This document shows positions 1-8,779 of a DNA stretch of 64,000 bases, piece by piece (position 1 is the stretch's first letter; every line of letters begins with the position of its first letter). A program made the position numbers and the translations under genes. Location: the NCBI RefSeq assembly GCF_900091955.1, contig NZ_FMDF01000183.1:1-64000 (forward strand), in the 5' to 3' direction. Below the pieces are notes generated by a model, which was not told where the DNA came from, searched no databases, and saw only the letters and a program-made list of their open reading frames with translations. The DNA is from Streptomyces sp. Ncost-T10-10d (lineage in GTDB: Bacteria > Actinomycetota > Actinomycetes > Streptomycetales > Streptomycetaceae).

Positions 1-756
1 GGACTTGGCGGACTCGCCCGCGGAGTTGGCCGCGGCGACCTGGAAGCTGTACGCGGTCGACGCGGCCAGGCCCGTCACGGTGGCGGAGGTGCCGGTGACC
101 GAGAGGACCTTTGTGCCGCCCTGGTAGACGTTGTAGCCAGTGGCCCCCGTGGAGCCGGTCCAGGAGAGGGCGACCGAGGACGCGGTGGTCGTGCCGGTCT
201 TCAGTCCGGTGGGGGTGGCCGGAAGCGCGACCGGGTCGCCGCCGGGGCCGACCAGGGTGAGGTCGTCGGCGTAGTAGGCGGGGGTGCCGTACCAGCCATG
301 GGTGTAGACGGTCACCGAGGTGGTGGACGGGCCGGTCTTGAACGTGGTCGTGAGCTGCTGCCAGCCGGCCGCCGACTGCGTCCAGGTGGACACGTCGGTC
401 GTGCCGGTGCCGTCCGCGCCGAGGTAGACGTAACTGCCCTGCACCCAGGCGCTCAGCGTGTACGTGGAGTCCGGCTTGACGGTCACGGACTGGGAACACT
501 TGGCGTTGTCGCTGCCGGCCGGGGTCGCCCTCAGCGCCGAAGTGCCGCTGTGGACCGGTGTGCTGACGGCGGCTCCGCTACCGCCGGTACAGCTCCAGCC
601 GTCCAGGCCGGCCTCGAAGCCACCGTTGCGCGCCAGATCGGAGTCGGCAGCGGCGGCGGACGGTGCGGTGGCGGCCAGGCCGCCGGCGGCGAGCAGGACC
701 GCCGAGAAAGCGGCCAGAAGTCCGGTAAATCGGGCGGGGGGTCCCGTGCGTTCCAC
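1..756 (-). CDS. Secreted chitinase-type glycoside hydrolase, N-terminal part only
   Basis: This is the first 252 residues of a secreted enzyme that runs off the left edge of the window. A GTG start is chosen because GGAGG lies 5 nt upstream and a signal peptide follows directly: a basic n-region, then a hydrophobic core around residues 10-30 ending in an Ala-rich cleavage region. Residues of about 38-160 (NGGFEAGLDGW ... YYADDLTL) look like a CBM16-type carbohydrate-binding module. Residues of about 168-252 form a fibronectin type III domain (LSWTGSTGATGYNVY). In Streptomyces this arrangement usually precedes a GH18 chitinase domain, which would lie outside the window. The DasR-like operator upstream supports a chitin-related role. 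The catalytic domain itself is not seen, so the enzyme class is inferred. Confidence 0.8.
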   Translation of the reverse strand, partial: MERTGPPARFTGLLAAFSAVLLAAGGLAATAPSAAAADSDLARNGGFEAGLDGWSCTGGSGAAVSTPVHSGTSALRATPAGSDNAKCSQSVTVKPDSTYTLSAWVQGSYVYLGADGTGTTDVSTWTQSAAGWQQLTTTFKTGPSTTSVTVYTHGWYGTPAYYADDLTLVGPGGDPVALPATPTGLKTGTTTASSVALSWTGSTGATGYNVYQGGTKVLSVTGTSATVTGLAASTAYSFQVAAANSAGESAKS

Positions 757-795
757 AACGGCCTCCGTGCATGGGGGAATCGAGTGCGGCGGCCA

Positions 796-825
796 CAACA
801 TGGTCCAGACCAATCAGGTTGTCAA
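796..825 (-). promoter_or_regulatory. Probable promoter of the chitinase gene
   Basis: A perfect TTGACA -35 box at 825-820 is followed after about 17 nt by CATGTT as a weak -10. The spacer contains the dre palindrome, so a bound repressor would occlude RNA polymerase. A second half-similar box (AGGTCTTGACAACCT) overlaps the -35. Streptomyces chitinase promoters often carry such repeated boxes. Confidence 0.55.
801..812 (-). promoter_or_regulatory. DasR-responsive element (dre) of the chitinase gene
   Basis: TGGTCTGGACCA on the minus strand differs at one base from the core TGGTCTAGACCA of the DasR operator that controls Streptomyces chitin and N-acetylglucosamine genes. It lies 45 bp upstream of the chitinase start, inside the likely promoter spacer. 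The match is seen; DasR binding is inferred. Confidence 0.7.
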
Positions 826-1382
826 GACCTCTGGCAGCATCCCGGGCCCGCCGGGGTGCCGGCGGCGTCCGCCGTTCCCGATGCCCGATCCCCCGCGGCC
901 CCTGTCTCCGGCCCCGCCGTTCCCCGTCGATCCCCGTCGGTCCCCGGCGCTCTCGGCCCTCCCGGCCGCCGCCTCATGGATCACAAGCTCCGGAAGTGTC
1001 GCGTCGGTGAGCGTTCCCGAGCCGTCCGACGGGATCATCCGGCGCACCCCGCCCGCGGCCTCCCGCCCTGGATACGGCACGACTGTCCAGGTCCCCCGCC
1101 CCGCTCCCCGTACACCGGTGCCGACCCAGCGGGTGACGGCGCCCGGCGGCATGAAGAAGGCCATGCGGGCATCGCCGAGATCGGCGAGAAGCGGCCCGGG
1201 GCGGTCGATGAGACGGGTGAGCACATCGAGCGTGGGACAGCCCAGCTCCCCGGAAGAATCAGCACGTCCCGGCGCCGGCCGACGGGAAGGAGCGCGACCC
1301 CCTGGGGATCGCGCTCCCACTCCCGCCGCCAGGCGTCCGGCTCCGGTGCCACCGATGCGAGCCACTCGACCGCTGCTTCGAC
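814..1382 (-). pseudogene. Frameshifted conserved hypothetical gene
   Basis: Two adjacent frames together encode one coherent protein. The N-terminal part (VEWLASVAPEPDAWRREW ... VALLPVGRRRDVLILPG) runs in one frame to about 1255. The continuation (ELGCPTLDVLTRLIDRPG ... MAFFMPPGAVTRWVGTGVRG ... TWTVVPYPG) is in the next frame. The join falls in CCGGGGAG, where one extra G would restore LPGELG. No good start codon is present in the N-terminal frame downstream of the neighbouring gene's terminator. The intact family is a small Streptomyces protein of unknown function as far as I recall. The result may be a real pseudogene or a single-base sequencing error in a G run. Confidence 0.6.
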
Positions 1383-1404
1383 CCCCGCCCCTGAGGGCGG
1401 GGGT
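1381..1404 (-). terminator. Terminator of the polyamine operon
   Basis: A perfect 10-bp stem (ACCCCCGCCC / GGGCGGGGGT) with a CTGA loop lies 10 bp past the stop of the FAD oxidase gene. There is no U tract, which is common for actinobacterial terminators. Confidence 0.75.
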
Positions 1405-1413
1405 CCGCCGTGC

Positions 1414-2829
1414 TCAGCTGTCGAAGCCGAGCCCCAGCCGGTCCATCGTCCGCAGCCACAGATTACGGTGCCCGCCGTTGCTGTCCGCCCTGGCCAGGGA
1501 CCGCTTGGTGAGCTCGATCCCGGCCCAGGCGAAGGGCTCCGGCGGGAACGGCATCGGCTTGCTGCGGACCATTTCCAGAGCGGTCCGCTCATTCTGTTCG
1601 CCCGCCAGCAGATCGAGCATCACATCGGCGCCGAACCGGGTGGCTCCGACACCGAGTCCGGTATATCCGGCGGCATAGGCGACCCGGCCCTGATGGGCTG
1701 TACCGAAGAATGCGGAAAAGCGGGAACAGGTGTCGATCGCCCCGCCCCAGGCATGGCTGAAACGGACACCGGCCAACTGCGGGAAACAGTCGAAGAACTG
1801 GCCCGCGAGCTTGAGGAAGGTCTCCGGGCGCTGATCGAGATCTGCGCTCAGCCGCCCCCCGTAGGGATAGATCGCGTCATATCCGCCCCACAGAATCCGG
1901 TTGTCGGCCGACATCCGGAAGTAGTGGAACTGATTGGCGCTGTCGCCCAGTCCCTGCCGGTTCTTCCAGCCGATCGAGGCGAGCTGGTCGGCGGTGAGAG
2001 GCTCGGTCATCAGCGCGTAGTCGTAGACCGGCACGGTGTACGGGCGTACCCGCTTGACCAGCGAAGGGAAGATGTTGGTACCGAGGGCGACACGGCGTGC
2101 GAAGACCCTCCCGTACGGCGTGCGGACCGCCATTCCGGTGGTCGACCTGGCCAGTTCGAGGCCCCGGGTGTGCTCGTACATCCGCACCCCGAGACCGAGG
2201 CAGGCCTGCTTCAGCCCCCAGGCCAGCTTCGCGGGATGCAGCATGGCGACTCCGCGCCGGTCCCAGAGCCCGCCGAGGAAAGTGGGCGAGTCGACCTCGG
2301 CGCGCAGCGCGTCCCGGTCCAGGAATTCCACCCCCGTGAAGCCGAGCCTTTCGGCCTCCTGGTGCCATTCCTGAAGCTCTGCCAGCTGGTGGGGTTCGGT
2401 GGCGACATCGATTTCGCCGGTGCGCTCGAATTCGCAGTCGATGGAGTAGCGGGCGACGGCGGCCTCGATGGCGTCGAGGTTCCGCTCGCCCAGCTCCTCC
2501 AGCTTCCTGATTTCGTCCGGCCAGCGCTCCAGGCCGTTGGGCAGGCCATGGGTGAGGGAGGCGGCGCAGAATCCGCCGTTGCGGCCCGAGGCGGCCCAGC
2601 CCACCTCGTGGCCCTCGATCAGTACGACGTCCCGCTCCGGGTCGCGTTCCTTGGCGATCAGCGCGGTCCACAGTCCGCTGTAACCGCCACCGATGACGAG
2701 GAGATCGCAGTGCTCGTCGCCGGTGAGCGCGGGCAGAGCTTCGGGCCTGCCGGGGTCGTCGAGCCAGAACGAGACCGGCTTGGCGTCGGAGAGTGATTGT
2801 GCAGCAGTACGCATGGCAGCTGGGGCCAT
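1414..2829 (-). CDS. FAD-dependent amine oxidase (DadA/PuuB-like)
   Basis: This is a 471-residue DAO-family flavoenzyme. The dinucleotide-binding motif VIGGGYSGLWTALIAKE is near residues 45-61, followed by an acidic strand end (VVLIEGHEVGWAASGRNGGF region) and a C-terminal FAD-contact segment (AAGYTGLGVGATRFGADV). The family oxidises amines to aldehydes plus ammonia and peroxide; next to polyamine transport genes the likely substrate is putrescine, spermidine or a gamma-glutamyl derivative, as for PuuB. The ATG start has AAGGAG 9 nt upstream; an in-frame TTG 9 nt further up is the alternative. It is the last gene of the operon and begins 24 bp after the permease. The aldehyde product would be taken by the dehydrogenase at the head of the same operon. 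Confidence 0.82.
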   Translation of the reverse strand: MAPAAMRTAAQSLSDAKPVSFWLDDPGRPEALPALTGDEHCDLLVIGGGYSGLWTALIAKERDPERDVVLIEGHEVGWAASGRNGGFCAASLTHGLPNGLERWPDEIRKLEELGERNLDAIEAAVARYSIDCEFERTGEIDVATEPHQLAELQEWHQEAERLGFTGVEFLDRDALRAEVDSPTFLGGLWDRRGVAMLHPAKLAWGLKQACLGLGVRMYEHTRGLELARSTTGMAVRTPYGRVFARRVALGTNIFPSLVKRVRPYTVPVYDYALMTEPLTADQLASIGWKNRQGLGDSANQFHYFRMSADNRILWGGYDAIYPYGGRLSADLDQRPETFLKLAGQFFDCFPQLAGVRFSHAWGGAIDTCSRFSAFFGTAHQGRVAYAAGYTGLGVGATRFGADVMLDLLAGEQNERTALEMVRSKPMPFPPEPFAWAGIELTKRSLARADSNGGHRNLWLRTMDRLGLGFDS

Positions 2830-2853
2830 GGTTTCCAACTCCTTCAGGGCTTT

Positions 2854-3654
2854 CTATCGTGCGGTGTTCTTCCGCCGGTTCGCGATGAGCTGACCGACGA
2901 CAACCACCAGTACCGCAATGATGAACATCGCCGTACCGATGACGTTGATCTGCACGGGCGTGCCGCGCTGTGCCGATCCCCAGACGAACATGGGGAAGGT
3001 CACGGTGGAGCCCGCGTTGAAATTGGTGATGATGAAATCGTCGAAGGAGAGCGCGAAGGCGAGCAGCGCTCCCGCCGCGATTCCGGGGGCGGCGATCGGC
3101 AGCGTCACCCGCAGGAAGGTCTGCACGGGTCCCGCGTACAGATCGCGGGCCGCCTCCTCCAGCCGTGGGTCCATCGACATCACACGCGCCTTGACGGCCG
3201 TCACCACGAAGCTCAGGCAGAACATGATGTGCGCGATCAGGATCGTCCAGAAGCCCAGCTGCGCGCCCATGTTGAGGAAGAGCGTGAGCAGCGAGGCCGC
3301 CATGACGACCTCGGGCATCGCCATCGGCAGGAAGATCAGCGAGTTGATCGCGCCGCGCGCCCGGAAGCGGTAGCGGACCAGCGCGAAGGAGATCATCGTG
3401 CCGAGGACGGTCGCGCCGACGGTGGCCCAGGTGGCGATCTGCAGGGACAGGGAGAGCGAGCCGCACATGTCGGCGACGCCGCAGGGGTCCTTCCAGGCGT
3501 CCAGCGAGAAGTGCTGCCAGGCGTAGTTGAAGCGCCCCTTCGGCTTGTTGAACGAGAACACCATCACGACGATGTTCGGAAGGATCATGTAGGCGAGGGT
3601 CAGCAGACCCGCGATGACGATCAGATTCCGGCGGATCCAGCGCAGTACGGGCAT
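2854..3654 (-). CDS. potC: Polyamine ABC transporter permease, PotC type
   Basis: This 266-residue membrane protein has about six hydrophobic segments. The permease EAA loop (EEAARDLYAGPVQTFLRVTL) sits near residues 165-185, followed by SFDDFIITNFN, which is typical of spermidine/putrescine permeases of the PotC type. Its ATG overlaps the stop of the preceding permease gene (TGATG), indicating translational coupling. With PotB it forms the channel through which PotA drives uptake of the substrate captured by the lipoprotein encoded upstream. Substrate specificity within polyamines cannot be read from the sequence. Confidence 0.88.
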   Translation of the reverse strand: MPVLRWIRRNLIVIAGLLTLAYMILPNIVVMVFSFNKPKGRFNYAWQHFSLDAWKDPCGVADMCGSLSLSLQIATWATVGATVLGTMISFALVRYRFRARGAINSLIFLPMAMPEVVMAASLLTLFLNMGAQLGFWTILIAHIMFCLSFVVTAVKARVMSMDPRLEEAARDLYAGPVQTFLRVTLPIAAPGIAAGALLAFALSFDDFIITNFNAGSTVTFPMFVWGSAQRGTPVQINVIGTAMFIIAVLVVVVGQLIANRRKNTAR

Positions 3655-4583
3655 CAGACCAGGTCCTCCGTCCCGGAGCGGCGGATGTAGACGGTGACCA
3701 TGATCAGGACGACCGCCATGAGGATGAAGGAGAGCGCGGCCGCCGTCGGATAGTCGAGGACGCGCAGGAACTGGGTCTGGATGACGCTGCCGACCATCTT
3801 GGTGTCGGTGGAACCCAGCAGTTCCGCGTTGACGTAGTCACCGCTGGCCGGGATGAAGGTCAGCAGCGTTCCGGAGACGACACCCGGCATGGAGAGCGGG
3901 AAGGTCACCTTGCGGAAGGTGGTGGCGGGGGTGGCGTACAGATCGCCGGCCGCCTCGTGCAGCCTGCCGTCGATCCGCTCCAGCGAGGTGTAGAGCGGCA
4001 GGATCATGAACGGCAGGAAGTTGTACGTGAGACCGCAGACCACCGCCATCGGCGTGGCCAGCACCCGGTTCGACTCGGTCCAGCCGAGCCAACTGGTGAC
4101 GTCCAGGATGTGCAGGGTGTTCAGTACGTCGACGACCGCGCCGCCGTCCGCGAGGATCGTCTTCCAGGCGAGCGTACGGATCAGGAAGCTGGTGAAGAAC
4201 GGCGCGATGACCAGCACGAGGACGACATTGCGCCAGCGCCCGGCCTTGAAGGCAATGAGGTACGCGAGCGGATAGCCCAGCAGCAGGCACAGGATCGTGG
4301 CGGTGCCCGCGTACAGCAGGGACCGGATGAACTGCGGGTAGTAGTCCTTCAGCGCGTCCCAGTAGGTCTGAAAGTGCCAGGTGACCTCGAATCCCTTCTC
4401 CAGGGATCCCGTCTGTACGGAGGTCGATGCCTGGTAGACCAGCGGCAGCGCGAAGAAGACGACGAGCCACAGGATGCCGGGGAGCAGCAGCCAGTAGGGG
4501 ACGAGGCGCTTGCGGGTGGCGGCCTTGCGCACTTTCAGCTCTGCGGCGGGCGCGGCGGGTGGCGCCTCCTTGGTGACGGTCAC
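3654..4583 (-). CDS. potB: Polyamine ABC transporter permease, PotB type
   Basis: This is a 309-residue inner-membrane permease. A short basic N-terminal tail (VRKAATRKRLVPYW) precedes the first transmembrane helix. The EAA loop reads EAAGDLYATPATTFRKVTF, followed by ASGDYVNAELLGS, a PotB-like signature. The GTG start overlaps the stop of the ATPase gene as GTGA, so the pair is translationally coupled; longer in-frame starts inside the ATPase gene are therefore rejected. It partners with the PotC-type permease encoded immediately downstream. Confidence 0.88.
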   Translation of the reverse strand: MTVTKEAPPAAPAAELKVRKAATRKRLVPYWLLLPGILWLVVFFALPLVYQASTSVQTGSLEKGFEVTWHFQTYWDALKDYYPQFIRSLLYAGTATILCLLLGYPLAYLIAFKAGRWRNVVLVLVIAPFFTSFLIRTLAWKTILADGGAVVDVLNTLHILDVTSWLGWTESNRVLATPMAVVCGLTYNFLPFMILPLYTSLERIDGRLHEAAGDLYATPATTFRKVTFPLSMPGVVSGTLLTFIPASGDYVNAELLGSTDTKMVGSVIQTQFLRVLDYPTAAALSFILMAVVLIMVTVYIRRSGTEDLV

Positions 4584-5728
4584 GCCGCGTCCTCCACCGT
4601 CTCCACACCCGCGTCGATGTCCTGGGCGGCGTCCAGACCGAAGGTGTGGGCCGGGTTCCAGTGCAGGACGACCTCGGCACCGGGGACGAGCCGGGTGTCG
4701 CGCTCGATGTTCTGCTCGTACACCTGCAGCGCCTTGCCTGCGGGGCTCTCCACCACGTACTGCGTGGACACTCCGATGAAGCTGGAGTCGACGATCCGGC
4801 CGGTGACCCGGTTGCGGCCGTCGGCTATCGCGTCCGCGTCGTCGGCGTGCGCGAGCGAGATCTTCTCCGGGCGTACGCCGAGCAGCAGCTTGCCGCCGTC
4901 GGCGGTCGGGGCCGAACATCGCTCGGTGGGCAGCCGCAGCTTTCCGCCGCCGGCCGCCACGACGATGTCCGTGCCCGCGGAGACGATCTCGCCCTCGATG
5001 AGGTTGGACGTGCCCAGGAAGTTGGCGACGAAGGTCGTCTTCGGGTTCTCGTACAGATCGGCGGGGGCGCCGAGCTGCTCGACCCGGCCCCCGTTCATCA
5101 CCGCGACGGTGTCGGCCATGGTCATGGCCTCCTCCTGGTCGTGGGTGACATGGATGAACGTGATGCCGACCTCGGTCTGGATGCGCTTGAGCTCCAGCTG
5201 CATCTGGCGGCGCAGCTTGAGGTCGAGGGCGCCGAGCGGCTCGTCGAGGAGGAGTACCTGCGGGTGGTTGATCAGGGCGCGGGCGACGGCGACGCGCTGC
5301 TGCTGGCCGCCGGAGAGCTGGTGCGGTTTGCGCTTGGCGAAGTCGCCGAGCTGGACGAGCTCCAGCATCTCGTCGACCTGCTTCTTCACCGACTTGATGC
5401 CGCGCCGGCGCAGACCGAAGGCGACGTTCTCGCTGATGTCGAGGTGCGGGAAGAGCGCATAGCTCTGGAAGACCGTGTTGACGGGCCGCTTGTACGGGGG
5501 CAGGTCGGTGATGTCCCGGCCGCCGAGCGAGACGGTGCCGGTGGTCGCCTCCTCCAGGCCCGCGATCATCCGCAGGGTGGTGGTCTTGCCGCAGCCGGAC
5601 GCGCCGAGCAGCGCGAAGAAGGAGCCCTGCGGGACGGTCAGATCGAGCGGTTTGACGGCGGCGAAGGAGCCGTACGTCTTGCTGATCCCGGTGAGGCGGA
5701 CGTCGCCGCCGGTCTGCTGCTGTGTCAT
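4580..5728 (-). CDS. potA: Polyamine ABC transporter ATP-binding protein, PotA type
   Basis: This 382-residue ATPase has Walker A GASGCGKTT near residue 44, the signature LSGGQQQRVAVARAL near 143 and Walker B VLLLDEPLGALD. A C-terminal TOBE-type region follows (LLGVRPEKISLAHADDADAI). This architecture is that of importer ATPases for spermidine/putrescine. The ATG beginning MTQQQTGG is chosen because the transporter fold starts a few residues later; in-frame ATGs 15 nt and further upstream are possible and no Shine-Dalgarno sequence clearly decides. It energises uptake through the two permeases encoded next. Confidence 0.87.
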   Translation of the reverse strand: MTQQQTGGDVRLTGISKTYGSFAAVKPLDLTVPQGSFFALLGASGCGKTTTLRMIAGLEEATTGTVSLGGRDITDLPPYKRPVNTVFQSYALFPHLDISENVAFGLRRRGIKSVKKQVDEMLELVQLGDFAKRKPHQLSGGQQQRVAVARALINHPQVLLLDEPLGALDLKLRRQMQLELKRIQTEVGITFIHVTHDQEEAMTMADTVAVMNGGRVEQLGAPADLYENPKTTFVANFLGTSNLIEGEIVSAGTDIVVAAGGGKLRLPTERCSAPTADGGKLLLGVRPEKISLAHADDADAIADGRNRVTGRIVDSSFIGVSTQYVVESPAGKALQVYEQNIERDTRLVPGAEVVLHWNPAHTFGLDAAQDIDAGVETVEDAA

Positions 5729-5783
5729 GGATCGCGGTCCCATTGGTGTCAGGGGAGATCGGGGATAGGAAAACGCGCGGCGG

Positions 5784-7034
5784 TCAGGCACCGATGAGCT
5801 TGGCGAACTTCTCCTCGTACGCCGTCTCTTCCTCGGCCGTCAGGGAGCGGAAGGCGTGCGACTTGGCCGCCATCTCCTTGTCCGGAAGGATCAGCACGTT
5901 GTCGGCCATCGCCTTGTCGATCTTCGCCAGTTCGTCGCGGACTCCGTCGACCGGACAGACGAAGTTGATGTACGCGGCGAGCTGGGCGGCGACCGTCGGC
6001 TCGTAGTAGTAGTCGATGAGCTTCTCGGCGTTGGTCTTGTGTCTGGCCTTCACCGGGACGAGCAGGTTGTCGCTGGATATGACGTATCCGGCGGCCGGGA
6101 CGGCGTACTTGATGTCCGGGTTTCCGGCCTGGAGCTGGATGATGTCACCGGCCCAGGCGACACAGGCGGCGATGTCACCCTTGTCGAGGTCGGCCGTGTA
6201 GTCGTTGCCGGTGAACCGCCGGATCTGGTTCTTGTCGACGCCCTTCTGGAGCCGGCCGATCGCGGCGTCGTAGTCGGCGTCGGTGAAGGTGCCGGGGTCC
6301 TTGCCCATGTCGAGCAGGGTCAGACCGATGGAGTCGCGCATCTCCGAGAGGAAGCTGACCCGTCCCTTGAGCTTCGGGTCGTCGAGCAGCTGGCTGACGG
6401 AATCGACCTTGCGGCCGCCGGTCGCCTTGGAGTTGTAGGCGATGACGGTGGGAATGCCCGCCCACGGGTACGAGTAGGCGCGGCCGGGGTCCCAGTCCGG
6501 GGAGCGGAACTGGGCCGAGAGGTTGGCGTAGGCGTGCGGCAGGTTCGACGCGTCGAGCTTCTGCGCCCAGCCGAGGCGGACGATGCGGGCGGCCAGCCAG
6601 TCGGTGACGCAGATCATGTCGCGGCCGGTGTCCTGGCCGGCCGCGAGCTGCGGCTTGATCTTGCCGAAGAACTCGACGTTGTCGTTGATGTCCTCGGTGT
6701 ACTTGACCTCGATCCCGGTGCGTTTCGTGAACGCCTCCAGGGTGGGCCGGTGCTTGCCGTCGTCGGTGACGTCCATGTACTCGGTCCAGTTGGAGAAGTT
6801 GACCTGCTTCTCCTTGGCCGAGTGGTCGTCGGAGGCCGCCGCGGCGTCCCCCTCCCGCTTCGCCGGCGGGATGCCGCAGGCACTCAGCGTGCCGAGACCG
6901 CCGATCGCGAGCGCCCCCAGGCCGGAGGCGCGCAGCAGCGATCGGCGGGTCAGGGCGCCCCGGCCCCCGGTCAGACTGCGTCGCATCGCGGCCAGTTGGG
7001 CCGCGGAGAGACGCTCGGGCTCGTACTGCTCCAT
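5784..7034 (-). CDS. potD: Polyamine-binding lipoprotein, PotD type
   Basis: This is a 416-residue extracytoplasmic solute-binding protein. After an N-terminal stretch of about 28 residues there is a twin-arginine motif (LTRRSLLRASG), a hydrophobic core and a lipobox ending LSAC, so it is probably a Tat-exported lipoprotein. The mature part contains NWTEYMDVTDDG, typical of the start of PotD-like domains, and KLIDYYYEPTVAAQLAAYIN with VCPVDGV near the C-terminus. The first gene of the operon (the dehydrogenase) ends 43 bp upstream, and AAAGGG precedes the ATG. It closely resembles the orphan binding protein at 16919-18082, which suggests an old duplication. Confidence 0.87.
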   Translation of the reverse strand: MEQYEPERLSAAQLAAMRRSLTGGRGALTRRSLLRASGLGALAIGGLGTLSACGIPPAKREGDAAAASDDHSAKEKQVNFSNWTEYMDVTDDGKHRPTLEAFTKRTGIEVKYTEDINDNVEFFGKIKPQLAAGQDTGRDMICVTDWLAARIVRLGWAQKLDASNLPHAYANLSAQFRSPDWDPGRAYSYPWAGIPTVIAYNSKATGGRKVDSVSQLLDDPKLKGRVSFLSEMRDSIGLTLLDMGKDPGTFTDADYDAAIGRLQKGVDKNQIRRFTGNDYTADLDKGDIAACVAWAGDIIQLQAGNPDIKYAVPAAGYVISSDNLLVPVKARHKTNAEKLIDYYYEPTVAAQLAAYINFVCPVDGVRDELAKIDKAMADNVLILPDKEMAAKSHAFRSLTAEEETAYEEKFAKLIGA

Positions 7035-7076
7035 GTGCGTTGCCCTTTCGGGTGTGTGTGGCCGGGGTCGGCCGGG

Positions 7077-8591
7077 TTATCGGTCCCCGAAGATCGTGCG
7101 GTGCCAGTCCTTCCGGGCGACCGCGGTGTTGTCATACATGACGTGCTTGACCTGCGTGTACTCCTCGAAGGAGTACGACGACATGTCCTTGCCGAAGCCG
7201 CTGGCCTTGTATCCGCCGTGCGGCATCTCGCTGATGATCGGAATGTGGTCGTTGATCCAGACGCAGCCCGCCTTGATCTCGCGGGTGGCGCGGTTCGCCC
7301 GGTACAGGTCGCGGCTCCAGGCGGAGGCGGCGAGTCCGTACGGGGTGTCGTTCGCGAGGCGGATGCCCTCGTCGTCGGTATCGAAGGGCAGCACGACCAG
7401 GACGGGGCCGAAGATCTCCGACTGGACGATCTCACTGTCCTGGGCGGCACCGGCGACCAGGGTCGGCCGGTAGTAGGCACCGGCCGCCAGTTCGCCGCCG
7501 GGGGCCTCGCCGCCGGTCACGACGGTGGCGTAGGCGCGGGCTCGCTCGACGAATCCGGCGACCCGGTCCCGCTGGGCGTGGCTGATCAGCGGGCCGAGGT
7601 CGGTCGACGGGTCGAAGGGGTCGCCGAGCCGGACGGTTTCCATCAGCTCGGCGACGCCCTGCACGAAGGCGTCGTAGAGCGGGCGCTGGACATAGGCGCG
7701 GGTGGCGGCGGTGCAGTCCTGGCCGGTGTTGATGAGCGCTCCGGCGACCGCGCCGTGGACCGCGGCTTCGAGGTCGGCGTCGTCGAAGACCACGAAGGGA
7801 GCCTTGCCGCCGAGTTCGAGGTGGAGGCGCTTGACGGTGGAGGTGGCGATCTCTGCGACCCGCTTGCCGACAGCGGTGGAACCGGTGAATGAGGTCATGA
7901 CGACGTCCGGGTGGGCGACGAGATGCTCGCCGGCCTCCTTGCCCGCTCCCGTGACGATGTTGATCACGCCGTCGGGGATACCCGCCTCCGTGGCCGCCTG
8001 GGCGAACATCAGCGAGGTCAGCGGGGTGATCTCGGCGGGCTTCAGCACGATCGTGTTTCCCGCGGCGATGGCCGGGAGGATCTTCCAGGCGGCCATCTGG
8101 AGCGGGTAGTTCCAGGGCGCGATGGAGCCGACGACGCCGATCGCCTCACGGCGTACGTACGAGGTGTGGTCGCCGTCGTACTCGGCGGCCGACTTGCCCT
8201 CCAGATGGCGGGCGGCGCCCGCGAAGAAGGAGGTGTTGTCGACGGTGCCGGGCACATCGAACTCGGTGGAGAGCTTGATCGGCTTGCCGCACTGGAGGGA
8301 CTCGACGTGGGCGAAGTCGTCGGCCTGCTCGGCGAGGACGGCTGCGAAGCGGTGCATCGCCTCGGCCCGCTCCGCCGGAGTCGCACCCGACCAGCCGGGG
8401 AACGCCTCGCGTGCGGCGGCGACGGCCGCGTCGACATCGGCGGTGCCCGCCAGTTCGTAGGTGTAGACGGTCTCACCCGTTGCCGGGTTCACCACCTCGT
8501 GATGACGTCCCGATGTGCCGGACCGCAGCTTTCCGCCGATGAATTGTGCGCCGTCCGCGAAGCGGTCCCGCACCTGGATGCCGTTGCCCAT
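7077..8591 (-). CDS. Aminobutyraldehyde-type aldehyde dehydrogenase
   Basis: This is a 504-residue NAD(P)-dependent aldehyde dehydrogenase. The catalytic glutamate lies in LELGGKAPFVVFDDAD near residue 265 and the catalytic cysteine in NTGQDCTAATRAY near 300. The C-terminal segment GCVWINDHIPIISEMPHGGY resembles gamma-aminobutyraldehyde dehydrogenases such as PatD/PuuC. GGAGGAG lies 6 nt before the ATG. It heads the operon PotD-PotA-PotB-PotC-oxidase, so it most likely oxidises the aminoaldehyde produced by the oxidase to GABA or a related acid. A paralogue lies at 18286-19725. Confidence 0.85.
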   Translation of the reverse strand: MGNGIQVRDRFADGAQFIGGKLRSGTSGRHHEVVNPATGETVYTYELAGTADVDAAVAAAREAFPGWSGATPAERAEAMHRFAAVLAEQADDFAHVESLQCGKPIKLSTEFDVPGTVDNTSFFAGAARHLEGKSAAEYDGDHTSYVRREAIGVVGSIAPWNYPLQMAAWKILPAIAAGNTIVLKPAEITPLTSLMFAQAATEAGIPDGVINIVTGAGKEAGEHLVAHPDVVMTSFTGSTAVGKRVAEIATSTVKRLHLELGGKAPFVVFDDADLEAAVHGAVAGALINTGQDCTAATRAYVQRPLYDAFVQGVAELMETVRLGDPFDPSTDLGPLISHAQRDRVAGFVERARAYATVVTGGEAPGGELAAGAYYRPTLVAGAAQDSEIVQSEIFGPVLVVLPFDTDDEGIRLANDTPYGLAASAWSRDLYRANRATREIKAGCVWINDHIPIISEMPHGGYKASGFGKDMSSYSFEEYTQVKHVMYDNTAVARKDWHRTIFGDR

Positions 8592-8779
8592 GACGCTCTC
8601 CTCCGCCGCAGTCCCTGGAATGTGGGGCGGCGTAGCCTTTGCTCGATTTGAGTGCCGATCCTGACAGAGCGGATCGACCCCAACAAGTGATTCCGTTGTT
8701 GCCTTTTGGTTACGCGACGGAATCTGTCGACCATGTGTCGCGTTCTTGCGGAATTCCCCGTACGGAGTGTCAGTGGCGG

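Noticed and set aside
298..2796. A long plus-strand open frame of about 830 codons
   Set aside because: It lies antisense to the FAD oxidase gene and the frameshifted gene and codes for low-complexity Arg/Gly/Ala-rich protein with no domain. Such shadows are a GC-content artefact and occur opposite most genes here.
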